From: Candidatus Woesearchaeota archaeon
GTDB taxonomy: Archaea; Nanobdellota; Nanobdellia; Woesearchaeales; DSVV01
NCBI GenBank assembly: GCA_016219865.1
Contig: JACRKF010000033.1
Coordinates: forward strand, 65,960 to 123,953
Direction: 5' to 3'
DNA length: 57,994 nt
Notes under the pieces: generated by a model
What the model was told of the DNA's origin: nothing
Database searches by the model: none
Seen by the model: the letters and a program-made list of their open reading frames with translations, nothing else
In this document: piece after piece, positions 15,402 through 23,159 of the stretch
How positions within the stretch are numbered: the first letter of the stretch is position 1
Layout: each line of letters opens with the position of its first letter
Program-made: the position numbers and the translations under genes

Positions 15402-16250
15402 ATGTTCAACAATCAATTAAAAACAATCTTATTCATCAGCATTTTGACAGGATTACTTCTAGGTATTGGACAACTTATAGGAGGGAAAGCAGGATTAACA
15501 ATAGCATTAATTTTTGCAATCGGATTTAATGGTTTGATGTATTTCTTCTCGCACAAAATAGTTTTATTTATGTATAAAGCAAAAGAAGCTGATAAAATTA
15601 AGTATAAAGAATTATACAAAACAGTAAAAGAGATTGCTGATCTTGCTGCAATTCCTATGCCAAAAGTATATATTATTCCAACTGAGCAGGCAAATGCATT
15701 TGCTTCAGGCAGAAATCCTAAAAATGCAATTGTTGCTTGCACAGAAGGTATTATGAAACTGTTAACAAATGAAGAATTAAAAGGCGTATTGGCGCATGAA
15801 ATAAGTCATGTAAAGAATAGGGATATTCTCATCACAACAATTGCTGCAACAGTTGCCGGTGTTATCTCATACCTTGGAGCAATGGCGCGATGGAGTGCAA
15901 TCTTTGGTTTTGGCAGTGATAATGATAGAGGTTCAAATATAATAGAACTATTAGTTATTGGAATATTGACCCCATTATTAGCTCTTGTCATTCAATTAGC
16001 AATCTCACGATCAAGAGAATACTTAGCAGATGAATCTGGCGCAAAATTGCTTGGAAATGGTGAACCATTAGCAAGAGCATTAGAAAAAATAGAAGCAAGC
16101 GTTAAACACAATCCAATGCAATTTGGTAATCCAACAACCTCGAGCTTGTTTATAGCAAATCCATTTAGATCAGAAAATCTATTTGCTTTATTAAGCACTC
16201 ATCCAGCAACAAGCAAGAGAACTGCTAAATTACGTTCAATGAAGTTATAA
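15402..16250 (+). CDS. htpX: HtpX-like membrane metalloprotease (M48)
   Basis: HtpX degrades damaged membrane proteins. The zinc motif HEISH is at residues 132-136 (VLAHEISHVKNRDIL), and the third ligand region is SREYLADESGAKLLGNGEPLARALEKIE. Two N-terminal hydrophobic segments (about 8-25 and 31-50) and a later pair place it in the membrane. The C terminus ends with the family signature LLSTHPATSKRTAKLRSM. The length of 282 aa is typical. ATG 15402 is chosen because GGGTGA at 15391-15396 is its ribosome binding site. An in-frame GTG at 15393 is inside that site. Confidence 0.93.
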   Translation: MFNNQLKTILFISILTGLLLGIGQLIGGKAGLTIALIFAIGFNGLMYFFSHKIVLFMYKAKEADKIKYKELYKTVKEIADLAAIPMPKVYIIPTEQANAFASGRNPKNAIVACTEGIMKLLTNEELKGVLAHEISHVKNRDILITTIAATVAGVISYLGAMARWSAIFGFGSDNDRGSNIIELLVIGILTPLLALVIQLAISRSREYLADESGAKLLGNGEPLARALEKIEASVKHNPMQFGNPTTSSLFIANPFRSENLFALLSTHPATSKRTAKLRSMKL

Positions 16251-16414
16251 ATAATTAATCATGTTATTTTTTCTGTTTTTTCCGAATTTTCTTTTCTTTT
16301 TTTACATTTTTCCAGATTTCTTTTCTCTAATCCAATAAACCTTTCAATTTCTCCAGAAACTTTCCAATTTTCTAGCAGATACACATATTAAACACTTCTG
16401 TGATAAAACTACTT

Positions 16415-16509
16415 AGGAAGTTGGGCGTCAATCTCTCCTTTTTAGGAATTAAAAGTTCTCAAAAAGCAGATTGCAACGAACGGATAATAATCTGATGCTC
16501 AACTTTCCG
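16415..16509 (+). ncRNA. Candidate structured leader RNA upstream of the LTD protein gene
   Basis: GGAAGTTGGGC (16416-16426) can pair with GCTCAACTTTCC (16497-16508) as a closing stem. Inside, CAATCT/AGATTG (16429-16434 with 16468-16473) competes with CAGATT/AATCTG (16467-16472 with 16489-16494), and CTTTTT pairs with AAAAAG. A TATA-like ACATATTAAAC near 16383 would start transcription at about 16411. The ATG of the next gene follows 30 nt later. It could be a leader regulator or a separate RNA. No known class was recognised. The rest of the 16251-16538 gap shows only T-rich sequence. Confidence 0.35.
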
Positions 16510-16538
16510 ATATTAAAAAAGTATATGAAGGTGGAAAT

Positions 16539-17927
16539 ATGAACAGAGAATATCTTTGTAAATCAGTTGGATTTTTGGTATTATTGTTTATTACAAGTTA
16601 TGCAGCAATTGCTGATACTTTGCAAATCAATCAAGTATATTATGATCCAATAGCAACTGAATCAGGTGGAGAAGCTATTGAATTATACAATCCAAACAAT
16701 TTTTCTGTGAATTTATCAGGTTATACTATTAAAACAGAAAGTGCGGATAAAGATATTACATTTGCTAGTAATCACGCAATTGCTGCAAAAGCATATTTCT
16801 TGATAGCTGATATTGGTTGGAATATATCAAAAGATAACAACAGCTGGATTAATGCAGATTATGAAGAAACAATGAATATGTACAATACTGATTCAGGTAT
16901 TGCATTAGTCGACAGTGCGGGTAATATTCTCGATGCTGTTGGATGGGGCGATAAAAGTTTAATTAGCCAAGGTTTATATGAAACAGAACCTTCTTTGGGA
17001 GTTAAAACAGGATATGTTTTATTGCGTAATCAAGATACAAATAATAACAAGAATGATTTTATTGAGTCATTGCCAAAATTCAGAAATAGTTTCTCAAGTG
17101 CAAATATAACAAATACCAACAGCAGCTCAGATAATAAGACTTCTTTGAATCTCAGCAATGGAAATAATGTCAGTATTACACTTATTATCAACAACACAGC
17201 TCCATTTATAGATGAAATCAGTTTGACTGATGATAATAAAGTTACCGCTGGTATTCAGATATTGCCATTGGCAGGGAAAAATAAAACTATTGCAATCTCA
17301 GTAATTGCTCGCGACAATAATGGTGTAAATGATCTTGCAGCAGTAAAAGCATTAATTGTTGCAGATACAGTGCAAGAGATAGAATTAGTAAAAAATCAAA
17401 CAATTGACTCGACAAAAGCATTATTCACTGCAGTGTTTGAATTGCCATATTTTTTAAGTCCTAGTGTATATAATGTTGCTGTAACTGCTTATGACGCAAA
17501 AAATGCTCAGGTGCAAGCTATTGCTGACTTTGAATACTTGCAACTCACAGCAGTAGCTTTTGATAGTGCTAATTACAAAATGCTTGAAACTGAGAATAAC
17601 ACAGCATCTTTGTTAGGTGATGCAGAATTAACAACATTAGACAAACCAACACTTCAGAATCTAGGTAATACAAAATTAAACTTTGCTCTTGCAACAAAAG
17701 GACTGTTTAATGGAAATAGTAATCTTCCTGCAGAAAATATGAGCTATAATTTTGGTTTGTCTAATCCAAACAAATCTTTTACAAATAGTGTTGTGTTTGA
17801 TAGTGATACTTTATTAGATAAAACACAAAACATTGCATTCAATCTTTTCTTGACATTGCCTGCTGTTTTATCTTCTGGATTATATACAGGAGATATTACT
17901 CTCTATGCAATTGCTGCTGAAGATTGA
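16539..17927 (+). CDS. Secreted lamin-tail-domain (LTD) surface protein
   Basis: A signal peptide (MNREYLCKSVGFLVLLFITSYAAIA) is followed by a lamin-tail domain, residues about 27-165: LQINQVYYDPIATESGGEAIELYNPNNFSVNLSGYTIKT..IALVDSAGNILDAVGWGD. The remainder contains two immunoglobulin-like beta segments (TAPFIDEISLTDDNKVTAGIQIL and a second toward the C terminus) and many Asn-X-Ser/Thr sites. No C-terminal membrane anchor is visible in this 462-aa protein. AGGTGG 6 nt upstream fixes the start. It precedes another surface protein, with which it shares the NPNNFSV peptide. The role is probably cell-surface binding or structure. Confidence 0.78.
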   Translation: MNREYLCKSVGFLVLLFITSYAAIADTLQINQVYYDPIATESGGEAIELYNPNNFSVNLSGYTIKTESADKDITFASNHAIAAKAYFLIADIGWNISKDNNSWINADYEETMNMYNTDSGIALVDSAGNILDAVGWGDKSLISQGLYETEPSLGVKTGYVLLRNQDTNNNKNDFIESLPKFRNSFSSANITNTNSSSDNKTSLNLSNGNNVSITLIINNTAPFIDEISLTDDNKVTAGIQILPLAGKNKTIAISVIARDNNGVNDLAAVKALIVADTVQEIELVKNQTIDSTKALFTAVFELPYFLSPSVYNVAVTAYDAKNAQVQAIADFEYLQLTAVAFDSANYKMLETENNTASLLGDAELTTLDKPTLQNLGNTKLNFALATKGLFNGNSNLPAENMSYNFGLSNPNKSFTNSVVFDSDTLLDKTQNIAFNLFLTLPAVLSSGLYTGDITLYAIAAED

Positions 17928-17958
17928 AAATAGCAAATAAAGTAAAAAAGTGATTTTC

Positions 17959-19245
17959 ATGAAACACCCCCTTGAGAGAACAATTGCGCAACAAAAGAAA
18001 TTCTTGATAAAATTAGTTTTGTTGCAATTGTTCTTCTCTTTTTTATTCTTATTTCTTTGCAGCATCTGCAATGCTGCAGCAATTGCAGTTTCTCCAGCAA
18101 CATTATATTATGAAGACGCGCAGAGAAACACAACAATTGAAGATGTCATAACATTATTTAATCCAAATAATTTCTCAGTTGAATTTCAATACACTAATAT
18201 TTCAGGATTTCTTGCAATTATTTTAAATGAAGAAGATAATAAAGATGATATCAATCTAGATAACAATATTAATCATTACATTCCTGCGCTTGATTCAATC
18301 CAGATTCCAATCCAATTAACAATTAATGAAAGCATCCCAAATGGTATTTATGAAGATTATTTATTATTTAAGTTTCTTGCATCAGAAAAAGAAGACTCAT
18401 TAGAATTAACTGCTGGTGTTGGTATAAAGATTGCATTCAATATTAATGATAATCAGATAATTAACTTCTCAGTCTATAAAACAATAGTGGAAGATACAGA
18501 AGTGAATAGTTTACTCAAACTAATTATTGGTCTAAAAAACACAGGCAATGTAAACCTGCAACCATTATATAATCTATCAATAATAACTAATAATGATAAT
18601 AATAATAACAACCACCAGATATTTAATGAAGAGCAGAGATTATTCTTACAACCATATAAACAGCAGGATTTTACATTTTATTACAACACAACAAACTTAT
18701 TGCCTGGAAAATACACAGCTTTTGTTTCTCTTCTTGAAGAAGATGAGCAAAGCAAGATATTCTTTAAGAAAGAATTACCTGTGCAATTGTTATCTGAAGG
18801 AACATTACGGAGATCAGGTTTATTAGAACAGTTCAACATAACCTCTTTCTCAATCAAAGAAAAAAGCAAATTGTCAGCAATTTTCTTAAATAATGGCAGT
18901 CTATTAGCAGATGCAAAGCTTTCTGTTGAAGTTTATCTTGATAATCAACTGCAGGAAACTCTCGCTTCAGAGCAATTTCTATTAGAAAAAAACGAGAGAA
19001 AAGAATTAGTTGTTTATTATACTCCGCAGAAGTATGGTGATTACAAGTTCATTGCAAAGATATCTTATAACAAAAAAGAGACCAATCAGAAAGAGATTAT
19101 TGTTAGTTTAAAAGATAATTATTTGTCATTCTTTACAGGAAGTGCAATAGCTTTCAGTGGAAGTATGAATATTACTTTTATTGAGATTGTTATTTTATTG
19201 GTTATTATTATTTCTGTTGCTTATTATTTAGCAAAGAGAAAGTAA
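17959..19245 (+). CDS. Membrane-anchored surface protein, beta-sandwich type
   Basis: The 428-aa protein has an N-terminal signal/membrane segment (KKFLIKLVLLQLFFSFLFLFLCSICNAAA). A long extracellular part resembles ASPM/NEW3-like beta sandwiches (VSPATLYYEDAQRNTTIEDVITLFNPNNFSVEFQYTNIS, then repeated LKNTGNVNLQPLYNLSI-like strands). A C-terminal helix (MNITFIEIVILLVIIISVAYYLAKRK) is followed by a basic end. This is the layout of archaeal surface proteins anchored by their C terminus. The ATG at 17959 has GTGAT upstream. It is 31 nt after the LTD protein and is probably cotranscribed. The exact family is not recognised. Confidence 0.7.
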   Translation: MKHPLERTIAQQKKFLIKLVLLQLFFSFLFLFLCSICNAAAIAVSPATLYYEDAQRNTTIEDVITLFNPNNFSVEFQYTNISGFLAIILNEEDNKDDINLDNNINHYIPALDSIQIPIQLTINESIPNGIYEDYLLFKFLASEKEDSLELTAGVGIKIAFNINDNQIINFSVYKTIVEDTEVNSLLKLIIGLKNTGNVNLQPLYNLSIITNNDNNNNNHQIFNEEQRLFLQPYKQQDFTFYYNTTNLLPGKYTAFVSLLEEDEQSKIFFKKELPVQLLSEGTLRRSGLLEQFNITSFSIKEKSKLSAIFLNNGSLLADAKLSVEVYLDNQLQETLASEQFLLEKNERKELVVYYTPQKYGDYKFIAKISYNKKETNQKEIIVSLKDNYLSFFTGSAIAFSGSMNITFIEIVILLVIIISVAYYLAKRK

Positions 19246-19247
19246 TC

Positions 19248-21566
19248 TCACAACTCCATCCACTCTCTCTCAAAAATATCTTTTATCTTCTTAGCTTTCT
19301 TCTCCCCAACCAATTCTACTTTTCGTAATTCATCCTCAGAAGCATTCACAATCTTTTTGATTGTCTTAAACTCTCGCAGCAAAGGCTTAGCTAATCCAGC
19401 GCCAACTCCTGGAAATGACGAGACAATATACTCCTGTAGTTCTTTGATGCTCATTGGTTTTTTTGAGCCATGTAATGAGAAATCAGTCTTATCCAAATCC
19501 TGCTCTCTTTTTGCAATAATTAGGATCATCGCTGCAGATTCCTTATGATTCTTTGTAAATAAAATTGGTAGTGAAAATGATACTGCAATTGTTGCTAACA
19601 AACCTCTAATTGCATTAGGGTGCACATTTCTGATTGAAAACAGATCATTGCCGCCTTCAACAAGCAGCACTGGTTTCTGAAAGTTCTGTTTTAGTTCTTT
19701 AATTTGTAAGAATATTCTTCCATCTAATAAACTATCAATGAAATCTTCTTGAGTTTTAAATTCAATTGCAACATCTTTACTGAGAAGATAATCTGCTGAT
19801 TCTAATCTATCTAGATTGATTTCAACATTATTCTCCAACAATTCTTTAATAATAAGGTTGCCTTTTTCTCTATAATCAACATATAATTTTATCTTTTTTT
19901 CTGCAGCATCAATATCCTGTAGATTATTATTCTCTAGATTCTCAATCCTCTCAACTGCATGTAAAGAACTTGAAGAACTATTGTGATTATCTGCCATATA
20001 ATTATGAAGATTAACATTCATTGATTTGATCTCTGCAGGAATTATTTTCTCTCGCTTGATCAATGCAATCCTTGCCTTTAATTCTTTCAATGTCCGATAC
20101 ATTCTTTTTTCTTTATGGTAGGAACTCCATTTATATCCTTCATCTCGAGTATTCATTGTCATTAAAATTGTTACTTTTCCTTTATCAGATCTTCCAGTTC
20201 TTCCTCTTCTCTGGATTTGTCTGATTGCAGAAGGTATTGGCTCATAAAAAATAACCTCATCAACCTGTGGAATATCTAAACCTTCTTCTCCAATGCTGCT
20301 GGAAACTAATGTATTAAATTGATCTTCACGGAATTGTTGCAGAAGTTCAATCTGTTTTTTTTGAGACATTCCTTTTTGCCGTTTATTCGCTTGTCCAATA
20401 AACAATCGCGCTTTGATATTATCTAATTTGTTGATCTCATCAAGAATTTTTGCTGCAGAATCACGAAATTGGGTAAAAATAATCAGTTTATATTCTTTAG
20501 GAAGCTTTGCAAGATGCTCCTGTAAAGCAAGAAACTTAGGATGTTCAACATTATCTCTAAATAATGATTTTGTTTTTACATACGCAGATTTAAAATGCAG
20601 ATCTTGGCTAAGATTTTGTACAGCTTTTACTTTGCTTGTCTTTGCTTGCAGCATGATATCATCCATATATTGATGCAATGCAGTTATCCCTTGTGTTTCA
20701 ACGAGTTCTAATGCATGCTGTACTTTAATTGCTTCAGCTGCTAATGATAATGCTTTCATGATATCAAAATCTCTATTTCCTGATGCTAACTCACCCTGCA
20801 AATATCTTTGAAATCGAAGAATGTCTGTCTTATTGTTAAAATTAACATTTGGCTGTTCAAGATTGAGTTGTTTCAGTTGTGCTTCTTTCGTTTGCAAACA
20901 TTCATGCAGATATTTCTGCACAGCTTTCAATTCTTCAGAAAGTTCAACCTTGATGTAACGCACATCAACTTCTTGGACATATGGCGCAACATCAGGATCT
21001 GTATCAACTCTCACCTCGATTTCTTCTATAAATAAATTCTTCAGAATCTCATCAATTTTCTCTAACTCTGAACCAGGAGAAGCAGTTAAGGCGAGTATCC
21101 GTGGATATTTTGCAGTTTTTTCATATTGTTTTGCAACCCATACATAGGAATAATCTCCTGATGCGCGATGCGCTTCATCAATCACAAGCAGTGAAACATC
21201 TTCCAGCGAGATTTTGCTGCCGATAATATCATTTTCTAAACCTTGCGGTGTTGATACGATGACTGTTGCAGTTTTCCAAAGCTCTTGCCTTTTTTCCGGT
21301 GAGACAAACCCAGTAAACATTGTAATTTTTTCTGGTTCTATTACAAGATGATTTTTGAAAACATTCATGATCTGTTCAACGAGTGGTTTTGTCGGTGCAA
21401 GAATAAGAATCTTCAACTGCGGATAAAGATGCAGACGATGCGCAGCTAACATCAGACAAATGTTTGTCTTCCCCATTCCAGTTGGCAGTACAACTAATGT
21501 ATTTTTTGCAGTAGTTGTAGCAAAGATAGTTTCTTGATATAAACGAGGAGTAAAGTTTTTGAGCAT
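19248..21566 (-). CDS. hef: Hef-like SF2 helicase with XPF/ERCC4 nuclease and HhH domains
   Basis: Hef processes stalled forks and flap structures. The helicase part has LPTGMGKTN (Walker A, residues 28-35), VIDEAHR near 128, ALTASPG, SSSIGEEGLDIPQ and QIQRRGRTGR. After a linker, residues about 560-690 form an ERCC4 nuclease domain (LYVDYREKGNLIIKELLENNVEI..SADYLLSKDVAIEFKTQEDFIDSLLDGR). The tail has two helix-hairpin-helix motifs (SSFPGVGAGLAKPLL, VELVGEKKAKKIKDIF). The usual nuclease motif ERKxxxD reads EFKTQED here, so the arginine is replaced by phenylalanine. At 772 aa it is otherwise full length. It ends 2 nt from the convergent surface protein gene. Confidence 0.9.
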   Translation of the reverse strand: MLKNFTPRLYQETIFATTTAKNTLVVLPTGMGKTNICLMLAAHRLHLYPQLKILILAPTKPLVEQIMNVFKNHLVIEPEKITMFTGFVSPEKRQELWKTATVIVSTPQGLENDIIGSKISLEDVSLLVIDEAHRASGDYSYVWVAKQYEKTAKYPRILALTASPGSELEKIDEILKNLFIEEIEVRVDTDPDVAPYVQEVDVRYIKVELSEELKAVQKYLHECLQTKEAQLKQLNLEQPNVNFNNKTDILRFQRYLQGELASGNRDFDIMKALSLAAEAIKVQHALELVETQGITALHQYMDDIMLQAKTSKVKAVQNLSQDLHFKSAYVKTKSLFRDNVEHPKFLALQEHLAKLPKEYKLIIFTQFRDSAAKILDEINKLDNIKARLFIGQANKRQKGMSQKKQIELLQQFREDQFNTLVSSSIGEEGLDIPQVDEVIFYEPIPSAIRQIQRRGRTGRSDKGKVTILMTMNTRDEGYKWSSYHKEKRMYRTLKELKARIALIKREKIIPAEIKSMNVNLHNYMADNHNSSSSSLHAVERIENLENNNLQDIDAAEKKIKLYVDYREKGNLIIKELLENNVEINLDRLESADYLLSKDVAIEFKTQEDFIDSLLDGRIFLQIKELKQNFQKPVLLVEGGNDLFSIRNVHPNAIRGLLATIAVSFSLPILFTKNHKESAAMILIIAKREQDLDKTDFSLHGSKKPMSIKELQEYIVSSFPGVGAGLAKPLLREFKTIKKIVNASEDELRKVELVGEKKAKKIKDIFEREWMEL

Positions 21567-21647
21567 TAGTTTCGGGAAGAATGAGCTTTTTAAATATGTT
21601 TAGTATTTGTAGACAATCTAATCAAAACATTTATATAATAATGAGTA

Positions 21648-21659
21648 ATTACTAGTAAT
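21648..21659 (+). promoter_or_regulatory. 12-bp palindrome, operator candidate of the toxin-antitoxin pair
   Basis: ATTACTAGTAAT is a perfect palindrome between a TATA element (TTTATATAATA, about 21630-21640) and the GAGGT ribosome binding site of the DUF4258 gene. This is where an autorepressing antitoxin would bind. Confidence 0.45.
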
Positions 21660-21673
21660 AAGAGGTTATATCT

Positions 21674-21871
21674 TTGGAATTGATTATTACAGAGCATGCA
21701 CGACAGCAGATGTTTGAACGAGGTATTGATGAAGATCAAATAATCGAAACGCTTTCAAAGGGTGCAAAGATTAAACAAACAGATGGGTTTAAATCAATCT
21801 ACACTTATATTGGTGTTTGCTATAAAATTCGAGGGAATAAATATATTATAAAAACAGTTATTATAGAATAG
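21674..21871 (+). CDS. DUF4258 protein, probable toxin
   Basis: The 65-aa protein MELIITEHARQQMFERGIDEDQIIETLSKGAKIKQTDGFKSIYTYIGVCYKIRGNKYIIKTVIIE is a DUF4258 domain, with the typical HAxxRMxERGI helix and a closing beta sheet. Such proteins are thought to be RelE/MqsR-like toxins when paired with a YgiT-type zinc finger protein. It starts with TTG, preceded by AGAGGT 7 nt upstream. The next gene starts 9 nt after its stop. The toxin role is inferred from the pairing. Confidence 0.75.
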   Translation: MELIITEHARQQMFERGIDEDQIIETLSKGAKIKQTDGFKSIYTYIGVCYKIRGNKYIIKTVIIE

Positions 21872-21880
21872 GTGAAGTAT

Positions 21881-22210
21881 ATGGAAAAATGTTATATTTG
21901 CGAAAAAGGAAATCTTCAACAAAAGAAAGTAGAATACAAACTATATGGTATTTCATTAGGTGTGTATGCAGCAGAAGTATGTAATCTTTGTAAAGAAACA
22001 TTTTATAATGAAAACGAATCAAGAAAAATGACTGAATCTGCAAAAAAGAAAGGTTTGTGGGGATTAAAAGCGAGAACAAAAATTGGAGAAGCAGGAAGTA
22101 CATTGGACATTCGTCTGCCTAAGAAAATTATTGACTTTATGAGAGTTCAGAAAGGAAGAGAAGTAGAGATTGAACCTCTAGGCAAAGATAAATTGATTGT
22201 TTCTTTTTAA
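21881..22210 (+). CDS. YgiT-type zinc finger protein fused to AbrB-like domain, probable antitoxin
   Basis: The N terminus has two CxxC pairs (CYICEKG and VCNLCKE, residues 3-6 and about 35-38) with the conserved YKLYGISLGVYAAEVCNLCKETFYNE, the MqsA/YgiT zinc-finger fold. The C terminus (GEAGSTLDIRLPKKIIDFMRVQKGREVEIEPLGKDKLIVSF) is a SpoVT/AbrB-like DNA-binding barrel instead of the helix-turn-helix of MqsA. Thus the toxin-binding and DNA-binding roles are combined in 109 aa. ATG 21881 follows AGGTGAA. An in-frame GTG at 21872 lies in that site. Confidence 0.8.
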   Translation: MEKCYICEKGNLQQKKVEYKLYGISLGVYAAEVCNLCKETFYNENESRKMTESAKKKGLWGLKARTKIGEAGSTLDIRLPKKIIDFMRVQKGREVEIEPLGKDKLIVSF

Positions 22211-22280
22211 GTTGAGAATATATAAGAATGTTACTGTTCTAAACAAAAACTATATAATCTAGTAAAATCAGAAATCCTCC

Positions 22281-23135
22281 ATGCCACACAAATACATTCA
22301 TTCATTCGACAGAACAAAAATCCATTATGTAATAAAACGCAATAAAAACAAGCACTTTCTAGTTTTCTTGCATGGTGTTGGCGCTAATTGGACAATCTGG
22401 AAGAAACAGTTGGAATTCTTTGATTATGCTGGTTATTCCTATATTGCAGTAGATTCGCGTGGACATGGGTTATCTGAACGACCAACTGAAGAAAAGAAAT
22501 ACACTTTTACAAATCATGCTAAAGATATAAAAACAATATTAACTAATGAAAATATCAAAGTTTATACATTAATAGGTCATAGTTTAGGAGGAGGAATGGC
22601 AATAAATTATATAGAACAATACAAGAAACTCCCTAATTCTTTAGTTTTGATTGATACATGTTACACAAATCCTTTTGAGAATAACACATTGTTTAACTTA
22701 AACAAATATATTTCAAAACTATTAAGATTTGTGGTAAATCATCAGAAAATAAAAGAACAAAAATCTCAGAAAGATGTTGACCTATCTTTATTATATAAAA
22801 AAAATAAAGTTATAATGGGATTAAAATGGCTGCAGCAATGTCCATTAAAGGTTATTGTTACTATGCTGGATAAGGTAGCTGAATACACAAATAATCATGA
22901 TAAAAAGATAATTGCAAGGCTTAGAAAACTAAACACTCCGGTTCTTGTCATGAGTAGTTTATATGATCAGATTATCCCAATAAAACATGGTGAGAATATA
23001 AGCAGATATGCAAAGAATGCTGTTTTTAAAATTATAAAAGATGTTCATCATATGGTGATGCTTGATAAATCAGATGAAGTAAACGCAACAATTCTAAAAT
23101 TTCTAGAAAACAGAAAGATTAAAGAGTATTTCTGA
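22281..23135 (+). CDS. Alpha/beta hydrolase
   Basis: The 284-aa protein has the alpha/beta hydrolase fold. The oxyanion region is FLHGVGANWTIWKKQ, the nucleophile elbow is IGHSLGGGMA with Ser 101, the acid is in VMSSLYDQIIPIKHG, and the histidine is in IIKDVHHMVMLDKSDEV. VDSRGHGLSERP is typical of esterase/lipase-like or haloperoxidase-like members. No signal peptide is present, so it acts in the cytoplasm. It is next to an acyl-CoA synthetase and an alpha-oxoamine synthase, so a thioesterase or lipid esterase role is possible but unproven. Confidence 0.82.
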   Translation: MPHKYIHSFDRTKIHYVIKRNKNKHFLVFLHGVGANWTIWKKQLEFFDYAGYSYIAVDSRGHGLSERPTEEKKYTFTNHAKDIKTILTNENIKVYTLIGHSLGGGMAINYIEQYKKLPNSLVLIDTCYTNPFENNTLFNLNKYISKLLRFVVNHQKIKEQKSQKDVDLSLLYKKNKVIMGLKWLQQCPLKVIVTMLDKVAEYTNNHDKKIIARLRKLNTPVLVMSSLYDQIIPIKHGENISRYAKNAVFKIIKDVHHMVMLDKSDEVNATILKFLENRKIKEYF

Positions 23136-23159
23136 GAATATTAAGCATTTCATTTATTT

